Shown: positions 9,341 through 17,272 of the stretch, in pieces
Position numbering within the stretch: position 1 is the first letter of the stretch
Layout of the letters: the number at the start of each line of letters is the position of its first letter
Assembly (NCBI GenBank): GCA_001770775.1
Contig: MESA01000033.1
Span: 80,584 to 144,583 of the forward strand
Direction of reading: 5' to 3'
Source of the DNA: Burkholderiales bacterium RIFCSPHIGHO2_12_FULL_63_20
GTDB lineage: Bacteria; Pseudomonadota; Gammaproteobacteria; Burkholderiales; Burkholderiaceae_C
DNA length: 64,000 nt
Notes under the pieces: model-generated
Seen by the model: only the letters and a program-made list of their open reading frames with translations
Told to the model about the DNA's origin: nothing
Databases searched by the model: none
Made by a program: the position numbers and the translations under genes

Positions 9341-10888
9341 ATGCCCCACCCGCTTGAAACCGCCACCGACCCGGCCAGCCTGAACCGCGTGGTCATCGAG
9401 CCCGTGAGCCGCGTCGAAGGCCACGGCAAGGTCACCCTGCTGCTGGACGACGACCGTAAAGTCAGACAGGCCCGCCTGCACATCGTCGAGTTCCGCGGCT
9501 TCGAGCGCTTCATCCAGGGCCGCCCCTACTGGGAAGTGCCCACCCTCGTGCAACGCCTGTGCGGCATCTGCCCGGTCAGCCACCTGCTGGCCGCCAGCAA
9601 GGCCTGCGATGCCTTCGTGATCGGCCACGCAAGCCTCACACCCACCGCCGAAAAACTGCGCCGCCTGCTGCACTTCGCGCAGGTGCTGCAGTCCAACGCC
9701 CTGCACTTCTTCCACCTCGCCTCGCCCGACCTGCTGTTTGGCTTTGACGACGCCGTGGCCCACCGCAACATTGTCGGCGTGCTGCAAGACGAACGCGAAC
9801 TGGGCCTGCAAGGCATCCGCATGCGCAAGTACGGGCAAGAGATCATCCGCCTGCTCACCGGCAAACGCGTGCACGGCACCGGCTCGGTCCCCGGCGGCTT
9901 CAACAAGCCCCTGTCCATGGCCGACCGCGACCTGATGCGCGCCGACATCGGCCAGATCATCGCGTGGTGCGACAGCGCCCTGGCCTTGGCCCGCGATCTC
10001 TTCCTGCGCGGCCAACCCGAACAAGGCCGCTTCGCCAACTTCCCCTCCGGCTTCATGTCCCTGGTGCGCCCCGACGGCGCGGCCGACCTGTACGACGGTG
10101 CCTTGCGCGTGAAAGACGCCCAGGGGCAGCTCATCGTCGATCAGGTCGATGTGCACGACTACCAGCAGCTCATCGTCGAAGAGGTCAAGCCCTGGACCTA
10201 CATGAAGTTCCCGCACCTGCGCACGCTCGGCCCCGAGCACGGCTGGTACCGCGTAGGCCCGCTGGCCCGCATCAACAACGCCACCTACCTCGACACCCCT
10301 CGCGCCGAAGCCGCCCGCGCCGAGTTCATCGCCTGGGGCGGTGGGCAGTCCGTCACCGCCTCGCTGGCCCAGCACTGGGCCCGCATGATCGACACCTTGC
10401 ACTGCGCCGAAGGCATCGCCCGCCTGCTCGATGACCCCGACATCATCGGCACCGACCTGATGGCCACCGGCACCCCGCTGCGCGAAGGCATCGGCGTCAT
10501 CGAAGCGCCGCGTGGCACCCTGCTGCACCACTACCGCATCGGCGACGACGATCTCGTCGAGTACGCCAACCTCATCGTCTCGACCACACACAACAACACG
10601 GCCATGAACGAAGCCGTGCGCAGCGTCGCCGCCGAGTACTTCGATGGCCGCGAGATCACCGAAGGCCTGCTCAACCACATCGAAGTCGCCATCCGCGCCT
10701 ACGACCCCTGCCTGTCGTGCGCCACGCATGCAGTCGGCAAGATGCCGCTGCGCATCGAGGTGGTCGAGGCCGATGGGCAACTGGCCGATGTGCTGCTCAA
10801 GCACGAAGACGGCGCGCTGGAGCGCCCCATGGCCCACGCCGCCCCCGCCGATCGCACGCCCGCCAACTGGCCTCCGCTCGACGCATGA
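9341..10888 (+). CDS. hoxH: NAD-reducing hydrogenase large subunit HoxH
   Basis: HoxH carries the NiFe active site. The N-terminal ligand motif is RLCGICPVSH and the C-terminal one DPCLSCATHA (residues 455-464), giving the four Ni/Fe cysteines. The family is made as a precursor and cut just after the second motif by the dedicated protease. Here the extension left after residue 464 is 51 residues, with a Pro/Ala-rich end, longer than I recall for Cupriavidus HoxH (about 24). Total length 515. It starts six bases after hoxY; its stop overlaps the protease gene hoxW in ATGA. Confidence 0.96.
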   Translation: MPHPLETATDPASLNRVVIEPVSRVEGHGKVTLLLDDDRKVRQARLHIVEFRGFERFIQGRPYWEVPTLVQRLCGICPVSHLLAASKACDAFVIGHASLTPTAEKLRRLLHFAQVLQSNALHFFHLASPDLLFGFDDAVAHRNIVGVLQDERELGLQGIRMRKYGQEIIRLLTGKRVHGTGSVPGGFNKPLSMADRDLMRADIGQIIAWCDSALALARDLFLRGQPEQGRFANFPSGFMSLVRPDGAADLYDGALRVKDAQGQLIVDQVDVHDYQQLIVEEVKPWTYMKFPHLRTLGPEHGWYRVGPLARINNATYLDTPRAEAARAEFIAWGGGQSVTASLAQHWARMIDTLHCAEGIARLLDDPDIIGTDLMATGTPLREGIGVIEAPRGTLLHHYRIGDDDLVEYANLIVSTTHNNTAMNEAVRSVAAEYFDGREITEGLLNHIEVAIRAYDPCLSCATHAVGKMPLRIEVVEADGQLADVLLKHEDGALERPMAHAAPADRTPANWPPLDA

Positions 10889-11457
10889 ACGCGCGCAGCC
10901 TGATCGACGGCGACGCGCCGCTGCCAGCCGACTGGCCCCGCACTCTCGTGATCGCCGTGGGCAACCCCAGCCGGGGTGACGATGCCGCCGGCCCGCTGTT
11001 CGCCGAGCGACTGTCGTCCTGGCTGAATGACCAGGAGCACAACCCAGACGGCAGCCGCCCGCACGACCTCACCATCCTCTGTGACCAGCAGTTGATGGTG
11101 GAGCACGCTTACGACCTACGCGACCGCGACCGCGTGCTGTTCATCGACGCCGCCGCCCGACAAGGCGAGCCGGTGCAATGGCAACGCGTCGAGGCCAGCG
11201 CCAGCGGCCCGGCCATCAGCAGCCACCAATGCACGCCCAGCCAATTGCTGCACCTGTGCACCCACACTCTGCAAATCCCACCTCCCGATGCCTGGCTGCT
11301 GTCCCTGCGCGGCGAAGGTTTCGAGCTGGGCGCACCGGTGTCGGCCGCCATGCAAGCGGCCATGGACCAAGCCTGGGACGCGATCCTCGCCTGGGTCACC
11401 ACACCAGATGTCCATGGGCAGCCTGTCAACCAAGCCGCCGCTCCCCACCATGCATGA
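10885..11457 (+). CDS. hoxW: Hydrogenase maturation endopeptidase HoxW
   Basis: A member of the HyaD/HycI/HoxW protease family, which removes the C-terminal peptide of the large-subunit precursor after nickel insertion. The motif VIAVGNPSRGDDAAGPLFAERL near the N-terminus carries the acidic metal-recognition residue region, followed by CDQQLMVEHAYDL and VLFIDAA, also typical. The 190-residue length fits. Placement directly after hoxH, with overlapping codons, supports HoxH as its substrate. Confidence 0.93.
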   Translation: MNARSLIDGDAPLPADWPRTLVIAVGNPSRGDDAAGPLFAERLSSWLNDQEHNPDGSRPHDLTILCDQQLMVEHAYDLRDRDRVLFIDAAARQGEPVQWQRVEASASGPAISSHQCTPSQLLHLCTHTLQIPPPDAWLLSLRGEGFELGAPVSAAMQAAMDQAWDAILAWVTTPDVHGQPVNQAAAPHHA

Positions 11458-11791
11458 AGCCTCCCTGGCCATCGAGGTCATCGCCCTGCTGGAGCGTCAG
11501 CGCAACACACTCTCGCGCATCACCCGCATCGTGCTCGACATCGGCGCCCTGGGATGCGTCGATGAAGACGCGCTGCGCACCGCCTTGCTGGCCGCCTTGC
11601 CGGGCACCCTGGCCGAAGGCGCGGCCATCGAGATGCACACCACTCCGGCACAAGCACGCTGCCTGCAATGCGCCGCAGTGTACGAACCGCCCGACCGCAT
11701 CGAGCCCTGCCCGCACTGCGGCTCGGCCCGCAAACAATGGTTGAGTGGGCAGTCCCTCACCCTGCGCAGCGTGGAAGGCACGCCGCGCTGA
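11450..11791 (+). CDS. hypA: Hydrogenase nickel chaperone HypA
   Basis: HypA delivers nickel together with HypB. The start MHEASLA gives the N-terminal Met-His-Glu nickel site. The zinc site is CLQC...CPHC (two CxxC pairs). The 113-residue length is normal. It overlaps the end of hoxW by eight bases and closes the operon, so hypA is separated from hypB by the structural genes. No clear Rho-independent terminator follows; there is only a short GC stem (CCGCC-ACA-GGCGG, 11835-11847) without a T-run. Confidence 0.94.
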   Translation: MHEASLAIEVIALLERQRNTLSRITRIVLDIGALGCVDEDALRTALLAALPGTLAEGAAIEMHTTPAQARCLQCAAVYEPPDRIEPCPHCGSARKQWLSGQSLTLRSVEGTPR

Positions 11792-12029
11792 TGCGTGCCC
11801 CCCGGGTGAGCACACGCGGCACCGAGGCTGCTGACCGCCACAGGCGGCCAATTCCGGCCATTCGCCCCGTAGCGGTTCTGGAAATGCAGGCTTTCAAGAA
11901 CGCGAACATCGGATAAACCTGAACATAGGGCGCAGCTTTGGCCGCAGACTTCGGGGTTTGGCGGCTACGGCTGGCAAGCGGTGCAGCACGCAATCGTTCC
12001 TGGCACGTCATCCCCTGGAGAATCACCCG

Positions 12030-13118
12030 ATGCCCAACACTCGAACCGCCAATGCCGCCCGCCTGGAGTTCGCGCCTGACTCGCTGGTTCAATCCAATCT
12101 TTCCGGCGCGGCCTTCACCGGCGACTGGCTCTGGGTGGCGGGCGACGAAGCCTGTGGCCTAGACCGCCTTCGCCTGCTCGCCCCCGTCGGCAGCGAGGTC
12201 TTGCGTTTCGGAGAGGTGCGCGACTTCCCGCTCTCCGATCTGCTGGACCTGCCCGGCACGGCTGAGGAAGAGGCCGATCTGGAAGGCATGGCCGTGACCG
12301 ACGGCTTCCTCTGGGTGGTGGGCTCGCATGGCCTCAAGCGCAAGAACACCAAACCAGACCGGGAACACGCCGACAACGCCAAGCGGCTGTCGAAGGTCGC
12401 GCTCGACGGCAATCGGCGTCTGCTGGCCCGCCTGCCCATCGAGCCCGACGCTAAGGGCGAGCCCTGCCTGGTCAGGCAGGCGCAAGACGGTCGACGGGCG
12501 CTGCGCCTGAAGGGCGATGCGCAAACCAACCTGCTCACCCGTGCGCTCGCCGATGACCCCCACTTGGGGCCGTACATGTCCATCCCGGGCAAGGACAACG
12601 GCTTCGACATTGAAGGACTGGCCGTGGACGGCAGCCGACTGCTGCTCGGCCTGCGCGGCCCGGTGCTGCGCGGTTGGTCGGCGCTGCTAGAGATCGCGGT
12701 CGAGACCCACGGGGAACAACTGCGCTTGGCACCCCTGGACGACAGCGGCACGCTGATCCGCAAGCATTTCCTGCAACTCGACGGCCTGGGTGTGCGGGAC
12801 CTGCACTTCTCCGGCGACGACCTCTACATCCTGGCCGGCCCGACCATGGTGCTGAACGGCGACATCCGTGTCTTCAAGTGGCCTTCTGCCCGGCCCTTGC
12901 TGGCCGCCAACCGCGAGCCGGTGCGCTTCGAGTCGGCTCTGATCGAGTCGGTGCACCTGCCGCACGGTCGCGGCATCAACCGCGCCGAGGCCATCTGCGC
13001 CCTGCCACCGGCGCTGTCGGGCGGCAAGGCGCGCTGGCTCGTACTGTACGACGCGCCTGGCGCCGATCGCAAGGAGGGCGAGCACACTGTCTTCGGTGAT
13101 CTGCTGCGCCACGATTGA
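12030..13118 (+). CDS. DUF3616 family protein
   Basis: A 362-residue soluble protein that I recognise as DUF3616 from EEADLEGMAVTDGFLWVVGS followed by a lysine-rich HGLKRKN, and from DNGFDIEGLAVDGSRLLLGLRGP. Repeated W/G-rich strands suggest a beta-propeller-like fold. No catalytic residues are known to me for the family, so no function is assigned. TGGAG at 12016-12020 sits nine bases before ATG 12030. The upstream gap 11792-12029 holds no gene. It is followed after 19 bases by a CopD-like membrane protein and probably shares its transcript. Confidence 0.75.
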   Translation: MPNTRTANAARLEFAPDSLVQSNLSGAAFTGDWLWVAGDEACGLDRLRLLAPVGSEVLRFGEVRDFPLSDLLDLPGTAEEEADLEGMAVTDGFLWVVGSHGLKRKNTKPDREHADNAKRLSKVALDGNRRLLARLPIEPDAKGEPCLVRQAQDGRRALRLKGDAQTNLLTRALADDPHLGPYMSIPGKDNGFDIEGLAVDGSRLLLGLRGPVLRGWSALLEIAVETHGEQLRLAPLDDSGTLIRKHFLQLDGLGVRDLHFSGDDLYILAGPTMVLNGDIRVFKWPSARPLLAANREPVRFESALIESVHLPHGRGINRAEAICALPPALSGGKARWLVLYDAPGADRKEGEHTVFGDLLRHD

Positions 13119-13137
13119 GATTAAATAGGACTGAACG

Positions 13138-13614
13138 ATGATCTACGCGCTCCTCAAGACTGTTCATGTGCTGTCCATCATTGTGTGGATCGGTGGCATG
13201 GTGTTTGCCCACTTCTTCCTGCGGCCGGCGGTTGCTCAGCTGGAGCCTCCAGCGCGGCAGCGTCTGATGCACGACGTGCTCGGGCGCTTCTTCCAAGCCG
13301 TGCTTTTGGCCTCGCTGCTGACTCTGGCCAGCGGCGTGTGGATGCTGGGTCGTGTGGCCAAGCAGGTAGTGCAGTCGGGTGGCAGCTTCGAGATGCCGCT
13401 GGCCTGGACCGTCATGGCAGTGCTGGGCGTCGTCATGGTGGCGATCTTCATGCACATCCGCTTTGTGCTTTTCAAGCGACTCGGCGGGGCCGTTGCAGCG
13501 ACCGAGTGGGCCGCCGGTGGTGCGGCCCTGGCGCAGATTCGCACATGGGTCTCGATCAACCTCGGCCTGGGTGTCTTGGTGCTGCTCGTGACGCTGATGC
13601 GCTCGACGACTTGA
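13138..13614 (+). CDS. CopD-like four-helix membrane protein
   Basis: A 158-residue integral membrane protein with four hydrophobic helices (about 5-27, 52-73, 84-105, 130-152). The first helix reads KTVHVLSIIVWIGGMVFAHF, with the His and Trp-Gly pattern common to CopD and related haem- or copper-linked membrane proteins. AGGA at 13127-13130 precedes ATG 13138. Whether it handles copper is not shown by the sequence. The following 13615-13861 is non-coding, with no structure I can support. Confidence 0.75.
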   Translation: MIYALLKTVHVLSIIVWIGGMVFAHFFLRPAVAQLEPPARQRLMHDVLGRFFQAVLLASLLTLASGVWMLGRVAKQVVQSGGSFEMPLAWTVMAVLGVVMVAIFMHIRFVLFKRLGGAVAATEWAAGGAALAQIRTWVSINLGLGVLVLLVTLMRSTT

Positions 13615-13861
13615 GTCCGGACCCTGCATACCATTTCCGTGCGTCTCAGACGGCACGATACGATCAGCGTACCAAGCTGTCCGACCAAGCGCCGACACAA
13701 CGATGGCAATGTTGCCAAACCCGTGGCTCAGCGTGTCGCAGCGATTTCTCGCAATCGCTGCAGAACTGCCGCTCATCATGCAAGGGCGGCTGCAGGCCGG
13801 GGAGCGGTCGATTGTGTCGACCTACGAAAACAGACGTTCGTACAGGAGGGCTGCGGTGCCT

Positions 13862-14290
13862 TCAGTTGCCGCGATAGGTGGAGAATCCGAAGGGACTCAG
13901 CAGGAGCGGCACATGGTAATGCTGCTTCGCGCTATCGACCCGGAACACCACCGGGATCTCTGGGAAGAAGCTGGGTTGTTGCTGTCGGGCGTAGAACTCG
14001 CCGGTGCGAAAGACCACGCGGTAGTCACCTGCGGCCCACTGATTCAGTGCCCCGGCCGGTACCAGCGCGCGAATGCGGCCCTGCTCGTCCGTGATGCCAT
14101 TGCCCAGCGGCTGCCAGGTGCCAGTGGCACCGCGACGCTCAAGATCAACCCGGATACCCGGGCTGGGCTGACCTGTCTGCAGGTCGAGCACATGGACGCT
14201 CAGTGGGTTCGGCTCGGCAGCCTGCGCTGGCAGGGCGAGTCCGGTCAGGCTGCAGACGCACAGAACAGAGGCGATGAAATGAGGACGCAT
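13862..14290 (-). CDS. hiuH: Periplasmic 5-hydroxyisourate hydrolase (transthyretin-like)
   Basis: HIUase hydrolyses 5-hydroxyisourate, the product of urate oxidation. Motifs: LSVHVLDLQTGQPSPGI at the mature N-terminus and HYHVPLLLSPFGFSTYRGN at the C-terminus (family YRGS/YRGx end). A signal peptide (about residues 1-24, ending AQAA) sends it to the periplasm, as for E. coli HiuH (YedX). No urate oxidase or other purine gene is near. It is 27 bases downstream of the GlcG/HbpS-like gene and diverges with it from a two-component system. E. coli hiuH is likewise divergent from hprRS, so a role in oxidative stress is more likely here than purine catabolism. Confidence 0.92.
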   Translation of the reverse strand: MRPHFIASVLCVCSLTGLALPAQAAEPNPLSVHVLDLQTGQPSPGIRVDLERRGATGTWQPLGNGITDEQGRIRALVPAGALNQWAAGDYRVVFRTGEFYARQQQPSFFPEIPVVFRVDSAKQHYHVPLLLSPFGFSTYRGN

Positions 14291-14317
14291 GTTGAAGCTC
14301 CAGAATTGAATGAACAG

Positions 14318-14791
14318 TCAAGGTTGAGGCGCCAGGGCAGCGACCGCTGCGCGAGCACAAGCATCGTCGTTCTCGGGCCCGCCACCACCAGCGACGCCGA
14401 CAGCTCCGAGAACGGAGTCTCCCGTCTTCAGTGGCACACCGCCGCCCAGCAACAGCAGTTCGGGCAGATACTGCAATGCGGCGGTGTCGGGCTGGCTGCG
14501 CGCCTGTCGGCCCAGGGTCAAGGTGGGCTGGCGGGTCGACAAGGCCGTGAAGGCCTTGCGCCGCGCCGCTTCCAGGTTGTGGGGTCCAACGGCAGAGTTG
14601 CGAGACAGCAGCAGCGTCTGGCCGCTGGCATCAACGACCGCCACCGCGACCTCGCGACCGAAAGCCCTGCAGGCTGAACGCGCTGACTCAGCCAGGGTCT
14701 CGGCGGCGCCAAGCCCCAGTGCGGTCTCGGCTTGAGCGCTACTGACGAGCAAGCCCGCGAGCAACAGAGTAGGGAGATGGTTCGAATGCAT
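14318..14791 (-). CDS. Secreted GlcG/HbpS-like haem-binding-type protein
   Basis: A 157-residue protein with a signal peptide (cut near AQAE, residue 21) and the GlcG/HbpS fold motifs: VAVVDASGQTLLLSRNSAVG, ARRKAFTAL and the glycine-rich end SVLGAVGVAGGGGPENDDACARAA. Known for the family: Streptomyces HbpS binds haem outside the cell and modulates the SenS-SenR two-component system. Here the gene is next to a two-component system too, so a similar accessory-sensor role is an inference worth testing. First gene of a two-gene unit with hiuH. Confidence 0.82.
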   Translation of the reverse strand: MHSNHLPTLLLAGLLVSSAQAETALGLGAAETLAESARSACRAFGREVAVAVVDASGQTLLLSRNSAVGPHNLEAARRKAFTALSTRQPTLTLGRQARSQPDTAALQYLPELLLLGGGVPLKTGDSVLGAVGVAGGGGPENDDACARAAVAALAPQP

Positions 14792-14836
14792 GCCGTCAAT
14801 GTAGAAAGCCAGCGGTGCCGCGACGCTGACCGCTCG

Positions 14837-14852
14837 ATGACATCTTTGTCAT
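14837..14852. promoter_or_regulatory. CusR/HprR-type operator box
   Basis: ATGACA-TCTT-TGTCAT, a perfect six-base inverted repeat with a four-base spacer; the symmetry extends to eight of nine positions per arm. It lies in the 116-base divergent region between the GlcG/HbpS-like gene and the response regulator. The E. coli CusR box is described as ATGACAANNTTGTCAT with A/T-rich flanks; this site differs from that core at one position, and matches its spacing exactly. Inferred target of the adjacent response regulator, controlling both directions. Confidence 0.75.
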
Positions 14853-14907
14853 TGATGCGTACACAGGCCTCAGGCATCCTTATGGCTTTGAAGACAAGGA
14901 GACCCAC

Positions 14908-15588
14908 TTGCGCATCCTGGTGGTGGAAGACGAAGCCCGGGCTGGCGACTATCTGAAGCTCGGCCTGGGCGAAGCCGCCTTCGTCGTGGACGTGGCTGCG
15001 GACGGCCACACGGGCCTGCACCTTGCCGTGGAGCACGCCTACGACCTGATCGTTTTGGACGTGATGCTGCCCGGGCAGGATGGCTGGACTGTCCTGCGCC
15101 GCTTGCGTCAAACCGTTGCCGGGCGGCAAGTACCGGTGCTGTTTCTCAGTGCGCGCGATGCGCTGGCTGACCGTGTCCACGGCCTGGAACTGGGCGCCGA
15201 CGACTACCTGGTCAAGCCCTTCGCGTTTGCCGAGCTGCTGGCCCGCATACGCACGCTGCTGCGACGCGGGCCGCAGCGCGAAGACGATGTGCTAGCGCTA
15301 GACGACCTGCGACTGAATGTGCCGGCGCGCACGGTGACCCGTGCCGGGCAGCGTCTGAATCTGAGCGCCCGTGAGTTCAATCTGCTGCACCTGCTGCTGC
15401 GACGCCAGGGCGAGGTGTTGTCGCGAAGCGAGATCGCATCGCAGGTGTGGGATATGAACTTCGACAGCGACACCAATGTCGTCGACGTAGCGATGCGCCG
15501 CCTGCGCCTTCGCATCAACGACCCAGTGCCCGGACGCCTGATCCACGCGGTGCGCGGCATGGGCTACATCTGCGAGCTGCGAACATGA
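14908..15588 (+). CDS. hprR: OmpR/PhoB-family response regulator (HprR/CusR-like)
   Basis: A 226-residue regulator with a receiver domain (acidic EDE near the N-terminus, phosphoacceptor Asp51 in VLDVMLPG, Lys in LVKPF) and a winged-helix DNA-binding domain ([22 protein letters not shown]...[15 protein letters not shown]). The start is TTG 14908 with AAGGA at 14896-14900; MRILVVEDE is the expected N-terminus. The CusR/HprR type is inferred from the kinase, the divergent hiuH and the operator box. The symbol is tentative: CusR and HprR are close paralogues that bind similar boxes. Confidence 0.85.
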   Translation: MRILVVEDEARAGDYLKLGLGEAAFVVDVAADGHTGLHLAVEHAYDLIVLDVMLPGQDGWTVLRRLRQTVAGRQVPVLFLSARDALADRVHGLELGADDYLVKPFAFAELLARIRTLLRRGPQREDDVLALDDLRLNVPARTVTRAGQRLNLSAREFNLLHLLLRRQGEVLSRSEIASQVWDMNFDSDTNVVDVAMRRLRLRINDPVPGRLIHAVRGMGYICELRT

Positions 15589-17081
15589 GGTTGCCGCAGT
15601 CTCTGAGCTGGCGGCTTGGACTGTCCGGCGCGTTGGTGGCGGCTGTCGCCAGCGCATTGCTAGGGGGCTATTTGTATGCTTCCTTCGAGCAGCAGCTGTT
15701 GCGCCGCGACGATGTCCAGCTGCTGGGCAAGCTGCGCCAGCTGCGGCAACTGCTCGGTCACAGTAGCACTCCCGAGCTCCTGGTCTCGCAAACCGACTAC
15801 CTTCGAGACACGATGAGCGGCGAAAGCAATGCTTTGATCGAGATCCGTGCCGCACCGGCGCAAGGGGGGCGCCTGCTTTTGGCGATCAACCCGCCCGGCC
15901 TGGCCCTGCCACGGCAGCTGCCGGTGCCCATCGGCCAGGAAGCTGGATTGCAGCACCTCACGCACTGGACAACGCCAGAAGGCGTCCCCGCAGCGGCATT
16001 GAACGCCTGGGCGCGATTGGGCGCAAACGAAGTGGAGATCCGGCTTGCACGGCTTTACCCCGAGCGCGGCGCACTGCTGGCCGATTACAGGCTGCGCATT
16101 GCCACTGCCAGCCTGGCCGCGGGTGGTCTTGCCGCCGCGCTGGTACTGGCCTTGATCTGGCACGGCCTGTCCCCCCTGCGTAGGTTGCGTGCGCAAACAG
16201 CCGCCATCGGCCCGCACAGCCTGGCGCTGCGCCTGCATGCAGCGGACACCCCGGTCGAGCTTCGGCCTTTCGTGGAAGGCCTCAACGCGATGCTGTCCCG
16301 GCTGGAGCAAGGCTATGCGCGGCTCAATCAGTTCGCAGCCGACCTGGCGCATGAACTGCGGACACCGCTGGCCACGCTGACTGGCCAGAGTCAGGTCATG
16401 CTCAGCCGCACGCGGACGGAGGCTGAGTACGCTCGCTTGGTGGATTCGCAATTGCAGGAGCTGGAACGCCTGAACCGCATGGTCGATAGCCTGCTGTTCC
16501 TGGCGCGCAGCGAACACCAGGCGCTGGCGGGCGAGTTGCACTGCCAGTCCCTGTCGGCCGCCGAAGAACTGGCCCGCCAAGCCGACTACTTCGCCGATCT
16601 TGCCGAGGAGCGTGGCCTGAGGCTGCGCTGCCATGGGGACGCGCCGCTCTGGGCAGAGCCCATCTTGCTGCGGCGAGCACTGGCCAACCTGATTTCAAAC
16701 GCGCTGCGGCATGCACGGTCTGGCAGCGTGATCGAGCTGATGGCCCGAACTGAGCTGCAGGGCGATCCAAGCTGCGTGCTGCTGGAGGTCGTCAATGAAG
16801 GCGAACCTCTGCCGCCTGAGGTGCTGCACCACTTGTTCGATCGCTTCTACCGCGCCGACCATTCCCGCCACCGTGATGCTGGGGGCAGTGGGCTGGGCTT
16901 GGCGATCGTCCGCGCCATCGTCGAGCTGCATGGAGGCAGCGCAGAGGTTCGCCAGTTTTCGGAAGAGCGAATCGCCTTTGCTTTGCGACTGCCGCTGTCA
17001 TCGCGAACAGGAGAATGGCCGCCGGAGAGGGAACCGTCCGCTCCTGGTCAGGATCTGCCCGTCGCGTCCCGATCAAGATAG
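15585..17081 (+). CDS. hprS: Sensor histidine kinase (HprS/CusS-like)
   Basis: A 498-residue membrane kinase: one helix near residues 10-30, a periplasmic loop of about 130 residues, a second helix near 170-195, HAMP, then dimerisation/phosphoacceptor [13 protein letters not shown] with His256, an N-box ([15 protein letters not shown]) and G2 box ([19 protein letters not shown]). It overlaps the regulator in ATGA. The periplasmic loop contains no Cys and few Met/His, so a direct copper site like CusS is not obvious; redox sensing as in HprS is the alternative. The symbol rests on synteny with hiuH. Confidence 0.85.
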   Translation: MRLPQSLSWRLGLSGALVAAVASALLGGYLYASFEQQLLRRDDVQLLGKLRQLRQLLGHSSTPELLVSQTDYLRDTMSGESNALIEIRAAPAQGGRLLLAINPPGLALPRQLPVPIGQEAGLQHLTHWTTPEGVPAAALNAWARLGANEVEIRLARLYPERGALLADYRLRIATASLAAGGLAAALVLALIWHGLSPLRRLRAQTAAIGPHSLALRLHAADTPVELRPFVEGLNAMLSRLEQGYARLNQFAADLAHELRTPLATLTGQSQVMLSRTRTEAEYARLVDSQLQELERLNRMVDSLLFLARSEHQALAGELHCQSLSAAEELARQADYFADLAEERGLRLRCHGDAPLWAEPILLRRALANLISNALRHARSGSVIELMARTELQGDPSCVLLEVVNEGEPLPPEVLHHLFDRFYRADHSRHRDAGGSGLGLAIVRAIVELHGGSAEVRQFSEERIAFALRLPLSSRTGEWPPEREPSAPGQDLPVASRSR

Positions 17082-17272
17082 CGGCCATCCGGGCAAGGCG
17101 GTATGCTCTTTGCCTATGCGCTACATGGGTCGCATTGCCCCGCTATGCTGTCGGCTCCTGTTTTTGCCGTCTTGTTATCGTGTCTTGCGCGCAGGTTTTG
17201 CTGGCAGTGTATGAACACGCCCGACCATGCTAGGGACAGCTCCAAACTCAATATCTGCTCCACACCCAAGAT

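Noticed and set aside
8723-10837. A 704-codon open frame on the minus strand across hoxY-hoxH
   Set aside because: Antisense of two fully conserved hydrogenase genes; composition typical of shadow frames.
11792-12029. Possible mobile-element remnant after the hydrogenase operon
   Set aside because: The base composition changes slightly and there are small repeats such as GGCCAATTCCGGCC, but I find no terminal repeat, target duplication or transposase fragment.
13615-13861. Open frames entering from the left of hiuH on the plus strand
   Set aside because: They run antisense through hiuH and the HbpS-like gene, which both have signal peptides and family motifs; the gap itself shows no start with a ribosome-binding site.
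17082-17272. Short frames in the gap before the PAS-GGDEF gene
   Set aside because: No conserved motif, no ribosome-binding site; the gap is treated as an untranslated spacer.
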